Shown: positions 38,721 through 49,128 of the stretch, in pieces | Position numbering within the stretch: the stretch's first letter is position 1 | Layout: each line of letters begins with the position of its first letter | Assembly (NCBI RefSeq): GCF_900116625.1 | Contig: NZ_FPBE01000001.1 | Span: forward strand, 62,001-126,000 | From: Idiomarina abyssalis | GTDB taxonomy: Bacteria; Pseudomonadota; Gammaproteobacteria; Enterobacterales; Alteromonadaceae | Direction of reading: 5' to 3' | DNA length: 64,000 nucleotides | Program-made: the position numbers and the translations under genes | Notes under the pieces: generated by a model | Told to the model about the DNA's origin: nothing | The model's database searches: none | The model's input: the letters and a program-made list of their open reading frames with translations, nothing else

Positions 38721-40061
38721 ATGATTACGATCAAGAAAGGGCTGGACATCCCTATCAAAGGGACGCCCCAGCAAAAACTATCCGACGGTAAGGCTGTGAC
38801 GACGGTCGCTACCCTAGGTGAAGAGTACGTGGGTATGCGCCCAACCATGCACGTGAAAGTCGGTGATCAAGTTAAAAAAGGTCAGTTGATTTTCGAGGAT
38901 AAGAAAAACCCTGGTGTCAAATACACAGCCCCTGGTGCTGGTGTAGTTAAAGACATCCTGCGTGGTGAGCGTCGAGTACTGCAGGCCGTTGTTATCGAAT
39001 TGGAAGGTGATGATAAAGTCACTTTTGATAAGTTTGATAGCGATAAACTTAACTCATTAGGTCGTGAAAAAGTTCAGGACATTTTGGTTGAGTCGGGTCA
39101 GTGGACTGCGCTTCGCACCCGTCCTTACAGTAAGACCCCGGCATTAGACGCAGAAGCAAGCGCTATCTTCGTTAATGCAATGGACACCAACCCACTAACG
39201 GGTGACCCGACTTTATTTATCAACGAAGAAAAACAGGCTTTTATTGATGGTTTGAACGTATTGTCAAACCTGACTGAAGGCAAGTTGTTCGTTTGTAAAT
39301 CGGGTGATGCGGAAGTCGACACTGGCAACGCTGATGTCACTTTAGAGTCCTTTTCTGGTCCTCACCCTGCAGGTTTAGTTGGTACTCATATACATTTCTT
39401 GCAGCCTGCGAGCATTAAACGTCCTGTATGGCACATTGGTTATCAAGACGTCATTGCATACGGTAAATTATTTACCACAGGTGAAGTTTTTACTGACCGC
39501 GCAGTGGCAGTTGCTGGTGAAGGTGTTAAAGAACCTCGCTTGGTTCGTACCCGCTTAGGTGCAAACCTGCATGAGTTGACCGACGGTGAGCTTAATGGCG
39601 ACAACTTGAGAATTATTTCAGGCTCAGTTTTGCATGGGCATACTGCAGATGATGATCATGCCTGGTTAGGTCGGTTCCATAATCAAGTCAGCGTAATTCC
39701 TGAAGGTAATTATAAAGAGTTTCTGGGCTGGATACGTCCTGGCTCCGATTTGCACTCGGTTACCCGCGCATACGCAGGACACTTCAATCCGAAAAAACTT
39801 TTCAGCATGACGACATCGCTGAATGGTTCTTCGCGTTCAATGGTACCTATTGGAAATTACGAACGAGTAATGCCACTAGATATTCTGCCAACATTGCTAT
39901 TGCGTGATCTGCTATCAGGAGACACTGATGAAGGTCAGCAGTTAGGTTGTCTGGAGTTGGACGAAGAAGATCTCGCATTGTGCACTTATGTTTGCCCTGG
40001 GAAATATGAATATGGCCCGGTGCTGCGTGACTGTCTCACTAAGATTGAGAAAGAAGGCTAA
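38721..40061 (+). CDS. nqrA: Na+-translocating NADH:quinone oxidoreductase subunit A
   Basis: Peripheral, quinone-associated subunit of the Na+-pumping NADH dehydrogenase. Starting at ATG 38721 the product is 446 residues, the same length as the Vibrio protein, and begins [14 protein letters not shown]. An in-frame GTG at 38709 is less likely. It contains a biotinyl-lipoyl-like N-terminal segment ([18 protein letters not shown]) and C-terminal [15 protein letters not shown]. It is the first of eight closely packed nqr-related genes. Confidence 0.96.
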   Translation: MITIKKGLDIPIKGTPQQKLSDGKAVTTVATLGEEYVGMRPTMHVKVGDQVKKGQLIFEDKKNPGVKYTAPGAGVVKDILRGERRVLQAVVIELEGDDKVTFDKFDSDKLNSLGREKVQDILVESGQWTALRTRPYSKTPALDAEASAIFVNAMDTNPLTGDPTLFINEEKQAFIDGLNVLSNLTEGKLFVCKSGDAEVDTGNADVTLESFSGPHPAGLVGTHIHFLQPASIKRPVWHIGYQDVIAYGKLFTTGEVFTDRAVAVAGEGVKEPRLVRTRLGANLHELTDGELNGDNLRIISGSVLHGHTADDDHAWLGRFHNQVSVIPEGNYKEFLGWIRPGSDLHSVTRAYAGHFNPKKLFSMTTSLNGSSRSMVPIGNYERVMPLDILPTLLLRDLLSGDTDEGQQLGCLELDEEDLALCTYVCPGKYEYGPVLRDCLTKIEKEG

Positions 40062-40064
40062 CCC

Positions 40065-41267
40065 ATGAGCTTGAAAGACACTCTCGAGCGTATTGAACCG
40101 CACTTCGAAGAAGGCGGTAAATACGAGAAGTGGTACGCGCTTTATGAAGCCGTAGCCACTGTTTTGTACACACCTGGTACCGTGACTAAGTCGGCTACGC
40201 ACGTTCGTGACCGTATCGACCTTAAGCGCATTATGATTTTGGTGTGGATGATGACCTTCCCGGCCATGTTCTGGGGTATGTATAACGTTGGTAACCAGGC
40301 TGCTATGGCCTTGGTTAATGGCTATGAACTCGCTGATATCTGGCAGGTTGGCTTGTTCCACCTGTTTGGTGGCGAGTTGGGGGCTGACTCTGGCTGGATA
40401 GCCAAAATGTGGTATGGCGCCTGTTTCTACCTGCCAATTTATGCGGTGACCTTTATTGTCGGTGGTTTCTGGGAAGTATTGTTTGCGTCAATTCGTAAGC
40501 ACGAAGTTAACGAAGGTTTCTTTGTTACTTCGGTTTTATTCTCATTGATTCTACCGGCAACAACGCCGCTATGGCAGGTTGCTCTGGGTATCACTTTTGG
40601 TGTCGTTATTGGTAAGGAAATTTTCGGCGGAACTGGCCGTAACTTCCTTAACCCGGCGCTAACAGGTCGTGCATTTTTATACTTTGCTTACCCTGCAAGC
40701 ATGTCTGGTGACTCAATCTGGACCGCAGTTGATGGCTTCTCAGGTGCGACTAATCTGGGTAAAGCGGCTCTGGGTGAAATGGATTACGGTAACACCCAGC
40801 TTTGGTGGGATGCGTTCTTAGGAAACATCCAGGGCTCAGTAGGCGAAGTTTCGACACTGCTAATTTTGATTGGCGGTTTAGCATTAATTTATTTCCGTAT
40901 AGCCTCCTGGCGTATCGTGTTGGGTACTTTTGTCGGTATGGTTCTGTTCTCCGGATTATTGAACCTGATTGGCAGCGAAACTAACCCAATGTTCGCGATG
41001 CCTTGGTATTGGCACTTAGTATTGGGTGGTTTTGCCTTTGCGATGATGTTTATGGCAACTGACCCGGTTTCTGCGTCCTTTACTAATAAAGGGAAGTTCG
41101 CGTACGGCTTGTTGATTGGTTTTATGACGGTCATGATCCGTGTTATTAACCCGGCATTCCCGGAAGGCATCATGTTGGCCATTTTGTTTGCTAACGTATT
41201 TGCACCGTTATTTGACCATTTTGTAGCACAGGCAAATATCAAACGGAGGTTAGCGCGTAATGGCTAA
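40065..41267 (+). CDS. nqrB: Na+-NQR subunit B
   Basis: A 400-residue integral membrane subunit that carries covalent FMN and riboflavin and takes part in sodium transfer. The flavin attachment motif SGAT is at 226-229, with Thr229 as the FMN-linked residue. About ten membrane segments are visible, and the [20 protein letters not shown] segment is conserved with RnfD. It starts 3 bp after nqrA; its end overlaps nqrC by 8 bp. Confidence 0.96.
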   Translation: MSLKDTLERIEPHFEEGGKYEKWYALYEAVATVLYTPGTVTKSATHVRDRIDLKRIMILVWMMTFPAMFWGMYNVGNQAAMALVNGYELADIWQVGLFHLFGGELGADSGWIAKMWYGACFYLPIYAVTFIVGGFWEVLFASIRKHEVNEGFFVTSVLFSLILPATTPLWQVALGITFGVVIGKEIFGGTGRNFLNPALTGRAFLYFAYPASMSGDSIWTAVDGFSGATNLGKAALGEMDYGNTQLWWDAFLGNIQGSVGEVSTLLILIGGLALIYFRIASWRIVLGTFVGMVLFSGLLNLIGSETNPMFAMPWYWHLVLGGFAFAMMFMATDPVSASFTNKGKFAYGLLIGFMTVMIRVINPAFPEGIMLAILFANVFAPLFDHFVAQANIKRRLARNG

Positions 41268-42036
41268 GAAAAATGAGAGTTTAGGCAAGACCGTTGGTGT
41301 CGTGCTAGCGCTTTGCCTGGTTTGTTCAATTGTTGTTTCTGGTGCTGCTATTGGTCTGAAGCCAATGCAGGAAAAGAACGCTGCTCTTGATATGCAGAAA
41401 AACGTTCTGGATGCTGCCGGTATTCTAAAAACCGATACTGATATCGTTGAAACTTATAATCAGCGCATTGACACTATGGTTGTCAGCCTTGAAGATTTAA
41501 GTGTGAAAGATGATGTTGACCCCACATCGTTCAGTAATCGTAAAGCAGCTGGTGACCCTGAAACTAGCACTAAGCTTGAGAAAAAGAACGATCCTGCAGG
41601 CATCGGAACGCGTGAAGACTTAACACAAATATATTTGGTTAAGAGTGAATCTGGTGAAACAACAGGTCTGGTGTTGCATATACGTGGCCAGGGTTTGTGG
41701 GGAACCATGTACGGACTGCTGGCGCTAGAAGACGACTTTGACACTGTTAAAGGTGTTAATTTCTATGAACACGCGGAAACACCAGGACTAGGTGGCGAAA
41801 TTACGAATCCTAACTGGGTTAAATCTTGGGAAGGTAAAGAAGTTTACGGTGAGGACGGTAACGTTCAGTTTGAAGTAGTAAAAGGTGGCGCTAGCGATAA
41901 GCACGAAGTTGATGCTTTATCGGGTGCAACCTTGACTAGTAATGGTGTGGAATACCTAATTCAATTCTGGATGGGCGAAAATGGTTACGGTCCATTACTC
42001 AAGAAACTTCGTGAGGGAGAGTTGAACAATGGCTAA
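41260..42036 (+). CDS. nqrC: Na+-NQR subunit C
   Basis: A 258-residue subunit with one N-terminal membrane segment (about 11-33) and a periplasmic FMN domain. The second flavinylation motif LSGATLTS gives Thr224 as the attachment residue. ApbE, encoded further on in the cluster, would attach the FMN. It overlaps nqrB by 8 bp and nqrD by 8 bp. Confidence 0.96.
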   Translation: MAKKNESLGKTVGVVLALCLVCSIVVSGAAIGLKPMQEKNAALDMQKNVLDAAGILKTDTDIVETYNQRIDTMVVSLEDLSVKDDVDPTSFSNRKAAGDPETSTKLEKKNDPAGIGTREDLTQIYLVKSESGETTGLVLHIRGQGLWGTMYGLLALEDDFDTVKGVNFYEHAETPGLGGEITNPNWVKSWEGKEVYGEDGNVQFEVVKGGASDKHEVDALSGATLTSNGVEYLIQFWMGENGYGPLLKKLREGELNNG

Positions 42037-42661
42037 TGTAAAAGAAATGAAGTCCGTTTTATTCGGACCGATATTTGCCAACAACCCCATCGCACTGCAG
42101 ATTCTTGGTATCTGTTCTGCATTGGCTGTAACATCGAAAATGAGCAACACCCTGGTTATGTGTATTGCACTAACCGCGGTTGTCGCATGCTCAAACTTGT
42201 TTATTTCGATTATCCGTAACCACATTCCGTCAAGCGTTCGTATCATTGTTCAAATGACGATTATCGCAAGTTTGGTAATTGTGGTAGACCAAGTACTCAA
42301 GGCATACGCCTACTCAATTTCGAAAGAGTTATCGGTGTTTGTTGGCTTGATCATTACTAACTGTATCGTTATGGGCCGCGCTGAGGCTTACGCGATGAAG
42401 AGCACACCGTTTATGTCGTTATTAGACGGTATTGGTAATGGTTTAGGTTACTCTATCGTGTTACTTGTGGTTGGTTTTGTGCGTGAACTCTTTGGTTCAG
42501 GTAGCTTGTTCGATGTGCAGATTTTACCTCTGGCATCACAAGGTGGTTGGTTCGAGCCTGTTGGGCTTCTGCTAATGCCTCCAAGCGCCTTCTTTATCAT
42601 TGGTGGTTTCATTTGGGTACTACGTACCTTCCGCACTGAACAAGTTGAACCTAAGGAGTAA
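42029..42661 (+). CDS. nqrD: Na+-NQR subunit D
   Basis: A 210-residue hydrophobic subunit with six membrane segments, homologous to NqrE and to Rnf[24 protein letters not shown] starts the membrane domain; [16 protein letters not shown] contains the conserved cysteine that takes part in the membrane-embedded Fe centre shared with NqrE. The stop overlaps the nqrE region in TAATG. Confidence 0.96.
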   Translation: MANVKEMKSVLFGPIFANNPIALQILGICSALAVTSKMSNTLVMCIALTAVVACSNLFISIIRNHIPSSVRIIVQMTIIASLVIVVDQVLKAYAYSISKELSVFVGLIITNCIVMGRAEAYAMKSTPFMSLLDGIGNGLGYSIVLLVVGFVRELFGSGSLFDVQILPLASQGGWFEPVGLLLMPPSAFFIIGGFIWVLRTFRTEQVEPKE

Positions 42662-42666
42662 TGGTC

Positions 42667-43275
42667 ATGGAACAATATATCAACCTGTTCATCCGCGCAG
42701 TTTTTATTGAAAACCTGGCGTTGTCATTCTTCTTAGGTATGTGTACTTTTCTGGCAGTATCTAAGAAAGTTAAGACAGCATTCGGTCTGGGGGTTGCGGT
42801 TATTGTGGTCTTGGGTATTTCGGTACCGGTAAACAATATTATTTACCACAATATCCTAGCGCCCGGGGCCCTGGATTGGGCCGGTTTCCCTGATGCGGAT
42901 CTAAGCTTTTTGAAGTTTTTGACCTTCATCGGTGTTATCGCGGCGTTGGTGCAAATTCTGGAAATGACGCTGGATAAATACGTGCCCGCACTTTACAACG
43001 CGCTGGGTATATTCCTGCCCCTGATAACTGTTAACTGCGCTATCTTCGGTGGCGTAGCCTTTATGGTCGAGCGTGACTATAACTTTGGTGAATCAGTCGT
43101 GTTCGGAATTGGCAGTGGTGTTGGCTGGGCTTTAGCAATTGTTGCTTTGGCTGCAGTACGCGAAAAACTGAAATATGCAGATGTACCTGATGGCTTACGT
43201 GGCTTAGGTATTACTTTTATTTCAGTGGGTCTGATTGGTTTGGGCTTTATGTCGTTCTCCGGCGTATCCTTATAA
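42667..43275 (+). CDS. nqrE: Na+-NQR subunit E
   Basis: A 202-residue six-span membrane subunit, the partner of NqrD. It contains [14 protein letters not shown] and [15 protein letters not shown] with the two conserved cysteines that help hold the intramembrane iron centre. The ATG at 42667 is preferred over 42661 because it has AAGGAG at a proper distance (8 bp) and matches the Vibrio start (ME-YI). Confidence 0.95.
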   Translation: MEQYINLFIRAVFIENLALSFFLGMCTFLAVSKKVKTAFGLGVAVIVVLGISVPVNNIIYHNILAPGALDWAGFPDADLSFLKFLTFIGVIAALVQILEMTLDKYVPALYNALGIFLPLITVNCAIFGGVAFMVERDYNFGESVVFGIGSGVGWALAIVALAAVREKLKYADVPDGLRGLGITFISVGLIGLGFMSFSGVSL

Positions 43276-43312
43276 CCAGTGTGTTGAATCGGTAAAAGAA
43301 AGGTACGAATCG

Positions 43313-44539
43313 ATGCAAGAGATATATCTCGGTGTAGGGATGTTTACTGTCATCGTACTGGTTTTGGTTGCGATTATCATGTTCGCAAAATCAAAATTGG
43401 TACCTCAAGGTGACGTGGAAATCCTGATTAATGACGACGAAGACAAAAAGATCGTGACCCAACCTGGAACGAAACTTCTGGGTGCTTTGGCAAACGCAGG
43501 TATTTTCGTGTCGTCTGCTTGTGGTGGCGGTGGTTCATGTGGCCAATGTCGCGTTACTGTTAAAGAGGGTGGCGGTGATATTCTGCCAACAGAGCTTGAC
43601 CATATTACTAAGCGTGAGGCTCGCGAAGGCTGCCGTCTTTCATGTCAGGTTAACGTTAAACAGGACATGAAAATTGAATTACCAGAAGAAGTCTTCGGTA
43701 TTCGTAAGTGGGACTGTACGGTTAAATCGAATGATAACGTAGCCACTTTCATTAAAGAGTTCATTGTTCAGTTGCCGGAAGGCGAAGAAGTACCATTCCG
43801 TGCGGGCGGCTTTATTCAAATTGAAGCTCCGCCTCATCATGTGAAGTACAAAGACTTTGATATTTCTGAAGAATATCACGCTGACTGGGACCGTTTTGGT
43901 TTCTTTGATGTTGAGTCTAAGGTTGACGAAGAAGTTGTACGTGCTTACTCAATGGCGAACTACCCAGATGAGAAAGGCATTATTATGCTGAACGTTCGCA
44001 TAGCAACGCCGCCGCCGAACGACTTAAGTCTGCCAGCGGGTAAAATGTCATCGTACATTTTTAGTCTGAAACCGGGCGATAAAGTCACTATTTCTGGTCC
44101 ATTTGGCGAGTTCTTTGCTAAAGAAACAGAGGCAGAAATGGTCTTCGTTGGTGGTGGTGCTGGTATGGCGCCAATGCGTTCGCATCTTTTTGATCAACTG
44201 CGTCGCCTGAAGACTGATCGCAAGATTTCATTCTGGTACGGTGCGCGTTCGAAGAAAGAAATGTTCTATGTTGAAGACTTCGATATGCTGGCCGAAGAGA
44301 ATGACAACTTTGACTGGCACGTGGCCTTGTCTGACCCTCAGCCGGAAGATAACTGGGAAGGCGATACTGGCTTTATTCATAATGTTCTTTATGAGCGTTA
44401 TCTTAAAGATCATGATGCGCCGGAAGACTGCGAGTTCTACATGTGTGGACCTCCGGTCATGAACGCTGCCGTTATCAATTTGTTGAAAGACTTAGGCGTC
44501 GAAGACGAAAACATTATGCTGGATGACTTTGGTGGTTAA
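43313..44539 (+). CDS. nqrF: Na+-NQR subunit F (NADH-oxidising)
   Basis: A 408-residue entry subunit for electrons. An N-terminal membrane anchor (residues about 4-24) is followed by a [2Fe-2S] ferredoxin domain ([10 protein letters not shown] plus a later Cys in GCRLSC), an FAD domain (RAYSMANYP) and an NADH domain ([13 protein letters not shown], then [13 protein letters not shown]). The ATG at 43313 gives the usual length; a longer in-frame reading from 43235 runs through the intergenic gap. Confidence 0.96.
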   Translation: MQEIYLGVGMFTVIVLVLVAIIMFAKSKLVPQGDVEILINDDEDKKIVTQPGTKLLGALANAGIFVSSACGGGGSCGQCRVTVKEGGGDILPTELDHITKREAREGCRLSCQVNVKQDMKIELPEEVFGIRKWDCTVKSNDNVATFIKEFIVQLPEGEEVPFRAGGFIQIEAPPHHVKYKDFDISEEYHADWDRFGFFDVESKVDEEVVRAYSMANYPDEKGIIMLNVRIATPPPNDLSLPAGKMSSYIFSLKPGDKVTISGPFGEFFAKETEAEMVFVGGGAGMAPMRSHLFDQLRRLKTDRKISFWYGARSKKEMFYVEDFDMLAEENDNFDWHVALSDPQPEDNWEGDTGFIHNVLYERYLKDHDAPEDCEFYMCGPPVMNAAVINLLKDLGVEDENIMLDDFGG

Positions 44540-44542
44540 TCC

Positions 44543-45574
44543 ATGATGTTCCTGAAAGTATCGAACGCTAAAATTTGGCTAGCCCTTATGGGGCTGGCCT
44601 TTTTAGTTTCTTGCTCAGATGCACCAGAAAAAATTGCATTTAGCGGCGAAACAATGGGAACAACTTACAGTGTTACGCTATACACTAAAGATCCCAGACA
44701 CAATCAAGAAGAGATTAAGCGTAAAGTTGATATTGTGCTGGAACGTGTAAACGCCCAAATGTCGACTTACGACCCGAATTCTGAACTGTCTCAATTTAAT
44801 CAATTTGAAAGTACTGAGCCGGTAGTTATTAGCCGTGAGCTTGAGCGAGTGGTGACTCGTGCTTTAGAAATTGCAGAGCAAACCGAGGGGGCTCTCGATA
44901 TAACGGTTGGGCCCTTAGTTAACCTTTGGGGCTTTGGTCCTCAGGCGAGGCCGGAAGAAGAGCCGTCTGACAAAGAACTACAGAACGTTCGTGAAAAAAC
45001 AGGTTACCAGAAGCTACGTGTTGAAAACCATCAACTGATAAAAGACAACCCCGAGATGTATGTCGATTTATCAACAATAGCAAAGGGCTATGGTGTTGAC
45101 CGAGTTGGCCATTTACTCGATCAGCTGCGGATAAAGCAGTACCTTGTGGAAATTGGTGGTGAAGTTCTTACCAAAGGCGGTAAGCCTGATGAAGCGTCCT
45201 GGCGGCTGGCTGTAGAAAAACCGGTTTCTACGGAACGAGCCGTGCAACGTGTTGTCCAATTTAAAGACGGCGCGTTGGCAACATCCGGTGATTACCGAAA
45301 CTACTATGAAGAAGACGGGCGTCGCTATTCACATATTATTGATCCGGCGACAGGCTACCCAATACAGCATAATCTAGTTTCGGCATCGGTTTATACCGAC
45401 GATACGATGTCTGCTGATGCTTATGCAACGGCTTTACTGGTTATGGGAACCGATAAAGCAAAAGCATTTGCACGGAAACAGAATTTAGCAGTCATGCTCA
45501 TCTATAAAACAGAAGAGGGTTTTAATGAGTATATCAGCGACGCATTCAAGCCGTTGTTGAGCGAGCAGGAGTAG
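44543..45574 (+). CDS. apbE: FAD:protein FMN transferase ApbE
   Basis: A 343-residue periplasmic lipoprotein (lipobox LVSC near residue 24) that transfers FMN from FAD to Thr residues of SGAT motifs, here those of NqrB and NqrC. The family segments are GETMGTTYSVTLY, MSTYDPNSELSQFN, VDLSTIAKGYGVD, IGGEVLTKGGKP, and SHIIDPATGYPIQHNLVSASV with the metal-binding DDTMSADAYATALLVMG (listed as short pieces). It begins 3 bp after nqrF, so flavinylation is encoded with its target. Confidence 0.95.
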   Translation: MMFLKVSNAKIWLALMGLAFLVSCSDAPEKIAFSGETMGTTYSVTLYTKDPRHNQEEIKRKVDIVLERVNAQMSTYDPNSELSQFNQFESTEPVVISRELERVVTRALEIAEQTEGALDITVGPLVNLWGFGPQARPEEEPSDKELQNVREKTGYQKLRVENHQLIKDNPEMYVDLSTIAKGYGVDRVGHLLDQLRIKQYLVEIGGEVLTKGGKPDEASWRLAVEKPVSTERAVQRVVQFKDGALATSGDYRNYYEEDGRRYSHIIDPATGYPIQHNLVSASVYTDDTMSADAYATALLVMGTDKAKAFARKQNLAVMLIYKTEEGFNEYISDAFKPLLSEQE

Positions 45575-45582
45575 GAGTTTTA

Positions 45583-45795
45583 ATGCAAACCTTTATAATG
45601 GTATTCGCTTTGTTTGTAATCGTTGTACTGGCGATGGCCATTGGTTATATGGTGCAACGAAAAACAATTTCTGGCAGCTGTGGTGGCATTGGTGCATTAG
45701 GCATGGAAAAGGCCTGTGACTGTGACAACCCTTGCGAGAAACGCAAAGAGAGAATGAAGAAAGAAGAAATCTGGAAGGAAAATCAGATTCATTGA
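45583..45795 (+). CDS. nqrM: Na+-NQR maturation protein NqrM
   Basis: A 70-residue membrane-anchored protein. One membrane segment (about 4-22) precedes a Cys-rich tail: SGSCGGIGALGMEKACDCDNPC. NqrM proteins are needed to assemble Na+-NQR, probably by delivering iron to the NqrD/NqrE site. The gene starts 8 bp after apbE with AGGAG upstream, closing the nqr block. Confidence 0.93.
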   Translation: MQTFIMVFALFVIVVLAMAIGYMVQRKTISGSCGGIGALGMEKACDCDNPCEKRKERMKKEEIWKENQIH

Positions 45796-45805
45796 CCCTT
45801 TTAGT

Positions 45806-45833
45806 AAAAAAGGTTATAAACATATAACTTTTT
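45806..45833 (+). promoter_or_regulatory. AT-rich palindrome between nqrM and the desulfurase fusion
   Basis: GTTATA (45813-45818) and TATAAC (45823-45828) are perfect arms 4 bp apart, extended by A-runs and T-runs on the two sides. It could be an operator for the downstream gene or a weak bidirectional terminator of the nqr operon. The sequence alone does not decide. Confidence 0.4.
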
Positions 45834-45851
45834 GGTAAGTAGGAGGGTGGC

Positions 45852-47969
45852 ATGAAACCAATCGATATTCAGACAAATGCAAATGAGCTTTATCTGGATT
45901 GTAACGCCACCACTCCTGTACTTCCTGAAATTATTGAAGCGGTATCCCATACCATGGAAACCGTTTTCGGTAACCCATCAAGTAGCCATATTACTGGCCT
46001 GAAAGCACGATATATTCTGGATACAACTCGTCAGCTAGCGCGAAAGACTGTTGGTTTAACCTCCGGTCGGCTTATTTTTACCAGCGGGGCTACAGAAGGG
46101 ATACAAACCGCGGTTGTGTCCGCAATATACGCCGCGATGCAAGCCGAGCCTGGCAATAGAAAAACGCTGTTACTTTACGGTGCCACTGAGCACAAGGCTG
46201 TGCCGCAGGCGCTGGAGCATTGGAACAAGCTTTTAGGGTTAAATGCGCAATTGGTTGCTATTCCTGTGAATAGACAGGGGGTGTTAGACACTCAGTTTAT
46301 TGCTCAGCACGCAAAAGATGCAGCAATGATATGTACCATGGCGGTAAATAATGAAACCGGAGTTGTGCAGGACCTTGAGCAATTAGAAAAGGTTATCCGT
46401 CAGCACAACCCGAATGTTCCCTGGATGGTCGACTGTGTTCAGGCATTAGGTAAGAAGGCGTTGAACCTGGATGCTACCACCATTGATTATGCGCCTTTTA
46501 GTGGTCATAAATTGTATGGGCCAAAAGGCATAGGATTTATGGCGGTCAGAGACGCAGCGCCTTATACACCCCTGATAATTGGTGGTGGGCAGGAGTCAGG
46601 GCAACGCTCAGGAACAGAGAATTTACCGGGAATTGCGGCGTTGAATGCGTTGTTTGAGTTAATGCAGGACGAGAGTAATAACCGTTTTCAGAACGATGAT
46701 ACTCTGCAGAGTTACCGAAACCAGCTGGTTGATGCCCTAAGCACAGCTTTTCCTTCGATTGTATTTAATCATGACTTAGACATTTCAGTGCCGACCACAC
46801 TGAACTTCTCGGTAGAAGGTGTTGCGTCTCGCGATATTATGGATGTTTTTGATGCCTGCCAGATAAGAGTGAGCTCGGGCTCGGCTTGTAGCTCAAAGGT
46901 GACAAAAAGCTTTGTGCTGGACGCCATGGGGCTAGAAGAATGGCGCAGTGGTTCGGCTATCCGATTATCTTTTGGGCCTGCCACTCAACAGGAAGAAATT
47001 AATGAAGCCTGTGTTCGAATCCAGCAGGCTGCGGATGCGTTAAGAAATTCCTGCCTGATTGTAGCGGATACAAACAACGATAATGACGCTCAACTCGATG
47101 GCGTAGTTCAACTCAAATACGATGATCACTGTTGTTATCTGATTATTGATCGCGAGGCCAGGGAAATTGCAGTCGTTGATCCACATCCCGCATTAGCTGG
47201 GCGAATTGAGAATATTGTCAGCTGCCAGCATTACCGTGTGAAAGCTGTTGTCTGTTCAGCTGCAGATTCAGTAATGAGTCAGTCAATTGAGTTGCTGTTG
47301 CCAATACTCATACCGTCTCAGTCTATTGATGAATATGATGTATTCGGCTGGCCTAAAGCCGCTACCGGACTGTGTGATGTGGCTCCTGTGGAATGCGAAG
47401 ACAGCGTTATAGGCTGTATTAGTATCGGTGAACGCAGGTTGTTCCGTGTCGGCACGCGTAATCCGGTTTATGTTCTGAGCGAATCGGCGACACTTAAAGC
47501 TTTGGTTCATTCTGACTTTTTATTTACTGGTGCGGAAGCGTCCCCTCAAGCTTACGAAGGCTTCATCGGTGAAAATACACTGATTTGTCCCGGACGCGAC
47601 CCTGAGCATCACCTTGTTTACACACCTTGTGAATTAAGTGGTGACTGTCGTGTTGACGATGGCGTTAATATTCCTATTGGGGATACCGACGAGTTTTGGC
47701 ATCGAAAAGATCTTGTCATTGTTGATGTTCGGGAACGGCAAGAACACGTGTTAACGGACTTGCCCTGCTGTGCAGAGGTCATTAATGTCCCGCTTACCGA
47801 AGTTGCTCAGTTCATACACAGCAACCCTCATTTGCGTGAGCGCGACATTATCTGTTTGTGTCGTTCAGGAAACAGAAGCCAGGTTGTGGCTAACGTATTG
47901 AAGCGACATGGCTTTAATAGCCGTCATTTACTAGGTGGCCTGGCTCTGCTTGGAGCGCCGGCGGCATAA
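45852..47969 (+). CDS. Cysteine desulfurase fused to a degenerate MBL-like region and a rhodanese domain
   Basis: A 705-residue three-part protein. Residues 1-400 are a class V, NifS/IscS-like PLP enzyme: YLDCNATTP, the PLP lysine at 220 (SGHKLYGPKG) and the catalytic Cys346 (SSGSACSSK). Residues about 415-590 resemble the persulfide-dioxygenase type of metallo-beta-lactamase fold (CCYLIIDREAREIAVVDPHP), but the usual HxHxDH metal motif is missing; the position reads VVCSAADSVMS. Residues about 605-705 are a rhodanese domain with active Cys670 in CRSGNRSQ. It probably moves sulfane sulfur from cysteine to an unknown acceptor. AGGAGG precedes the ATG. Confidence 0.83.
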   Translation: MKPIDIQTNANELYLDCNATTPVLPEIIEAVSHTMETVFGNPSSSHITGLKARYILDTTRQLARKTVGLTSGRLIFTSGATEGIQTAVVSAIYAAMQAEPGNRKTLLLYGATEHKAVPQALEHWNKLLGLNAQLVAIPVNRQGVLDTQFIAQHAKDAAMICTMAVNNETGVVQDLEQLEKVIRQHNPNVPWMVDCVQALGKKALNLDATTIDYAPFSGHKLYGPKGIGFMAVRDAAPYTPLIIGGGQESGQRSGTENLPGIAALNALFELMQDESNNRFQNDDTLQSYRNQLVDALSTAFPSIVFNHDLDISVPTTLNFSVEGVASRDIMDVFDACQIRVSSGSACSSKVTKSFVLDAMGLEEWRSGSAIRLSFGPATQQEEINEACVRIQQAADALRNSCLIVADTNNDNDAQLDGVVQLKYDDHCCYLIIDREAREIAVVDPHPALAGRIENIVSCQHYRVKAVVCSAADSVMSQSIELLLPILIPSQSIDEYDVFGWPKAATGLCDVAPVECEDSVIGCISIGERRLFRVGTRNPVYVLSESATLKALVHSDFLFTGAEASPQAYEGFIGENTLICPGRDPEHHLVYTPCELSGDCRVDDGVNIPIGDTDEFWHRKDLVIVDVRERQEHVLTDLPCCAEVINVPLTEVAQFIHSNPHLRERDIICLCRSGNRSQVVANVLKRHGFNSRHLLGGLALLGAPAA

Positions 47970-47976
47970 GATCGCT

Positions 47977-49047
47977 TTAGAGCTTTGTGCGTTCTTGCGG
48001 CGCCTGCCACTGCAAGCGACCAACATATCCGTCTTTACCGACCAGCCAGCAACTGATGTCGTCGTGGCACTGGATGTTCCAGATATTGGAATCAGACAGT
48101 TTAAACCACTCGTTGTTGTCCAGGTTAAGGGCAGCAGCACCCTGAGGGTTAGAGGTCAGTAGCCAGGAGCCGTTGTGATCAATCAGGCTTAAGCTATAAA
48201 GTGCCCCGTTTATTGGTGGTTCCGACAGAGCAGTAAATTCTTCATTTTGATAATGCCACAAGCGATCTTCGTTGCTGGAAGCATCGTTTAAGTCACCACC
48301 GGCAATGTAAAAAGTTTTCTCATTAACTGGCCACACGCTGGTGATACCGGCCATTGGGCCCGCCTGCATTGGTGTTTCTACTACTCGGAAGCGAATTCCG
48401 AAGGAACCTTTAATCAATACTCTGGCTTTATCGGCGTTACCGGTTGCTATCATCCAGTTGTCATTATTAAACCGTGCGCAACTGCCACTTGACGCGAAAC
48501 CACCTTCATTTGACTGAGGTGGCTCAGATACAGCGCTGCGTACTTGCATCCAGTTACGACCGTCGGCACTACGAACCATGCGCCACTCGTCACCAACGCT
48601 GTCGCCATGAACCCAGGCTTCACCACTGGGCGAAAGCGCCATACAATTAAAGAAGCTGTCTGATTCGCCGCGGTAACGTAAACGCCAGCTATTGCCACCA
48701 TTGTCAGTGTAATAGATGCGGGATTGACCACCATTACCGACACTGAGCGCATAGGCACGGCGATCATCTATTGCTTCAATATCTCTGAAATCAAGGTCTT
48801 CGGGGCCCGGCTGAAAATATTGCCAGCTTTTACCCGAGTCCGTGGTTCTGGCTACAGTTCCCTTTTCACCGGAAAGCCATATTGTATTGCGGCTTACAGG
48901 GCTGACGCCCACCCAATGTTGTTGTCGAACATTATCAAATATCTCTATTTCCGGCGGTTGAGCTACCGCCGGAATACTTAATAATGCGCTGAAGGGCAAA
49001 GCAAGCTTGAGTACATTTATGGCTTGCTGCTGTAGCTTCGATGTCAT
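47977..49047 (-). CDS. Secreted BNR/Asp-box repeat protein (Ycf48-like propeller)
   Basis: A 356-residue protein with a signal peptide (cut near AVAQPPE) and a probable beta-propeller. Asp-box-like repeats are visible as TTDSGKSWQ, TDNGGNSWR and SADGRNWM, each after a hydrophobic strand, and WLSGEKGTVARTTD resembles the Ycf48/HCF136 assembly-factor family and related bacterial 'oxidoreductase-like' proteins. A pair of late cysteines (QCHDDISCW) may form a disulfide. Convergent with the desulfurase fusion; function unknown. Confidence 0.72.
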   Translation of the reverse strand: MTSKLQQQAINVLKLALPFSALLSIPAVAQPPEIEIFDNVRQQHWVGVSPVSRNTIWLSGEKGTVARTTDSGKSWQYFQPGPEDLDFRDIEAIDDRRAYALSVGNGGQSRIYYTDNGGNSWRLRYRGESDSFFNCMALSPSGEAWVHGDSVGDEWRMVRSADGRNWMQVRSAVSEPPQSNEGGFASSGSCARFNNDNWMIATGNADKARVLIKGSFGIRFRVVETPMQAGPMAGITSVWPVNEKTFYIAGGDLNDASSNEDRLWHYQNEEFTALSEPPINGALYSLSLIDHNGSWLLTSNPQGAAALNLDNNEWFKLSDSNIWNIQCHDDISCWLVGKDGYVGRLQWQAPQERTKL

Positions 49048-49128
49048 AGACGTGACCTAATTAATTATGCATGTTATTGAGTGTAACACGTTTCTTTTTA
49101 ACCGATACGTCAGTTCAAAGCCTTCAGT

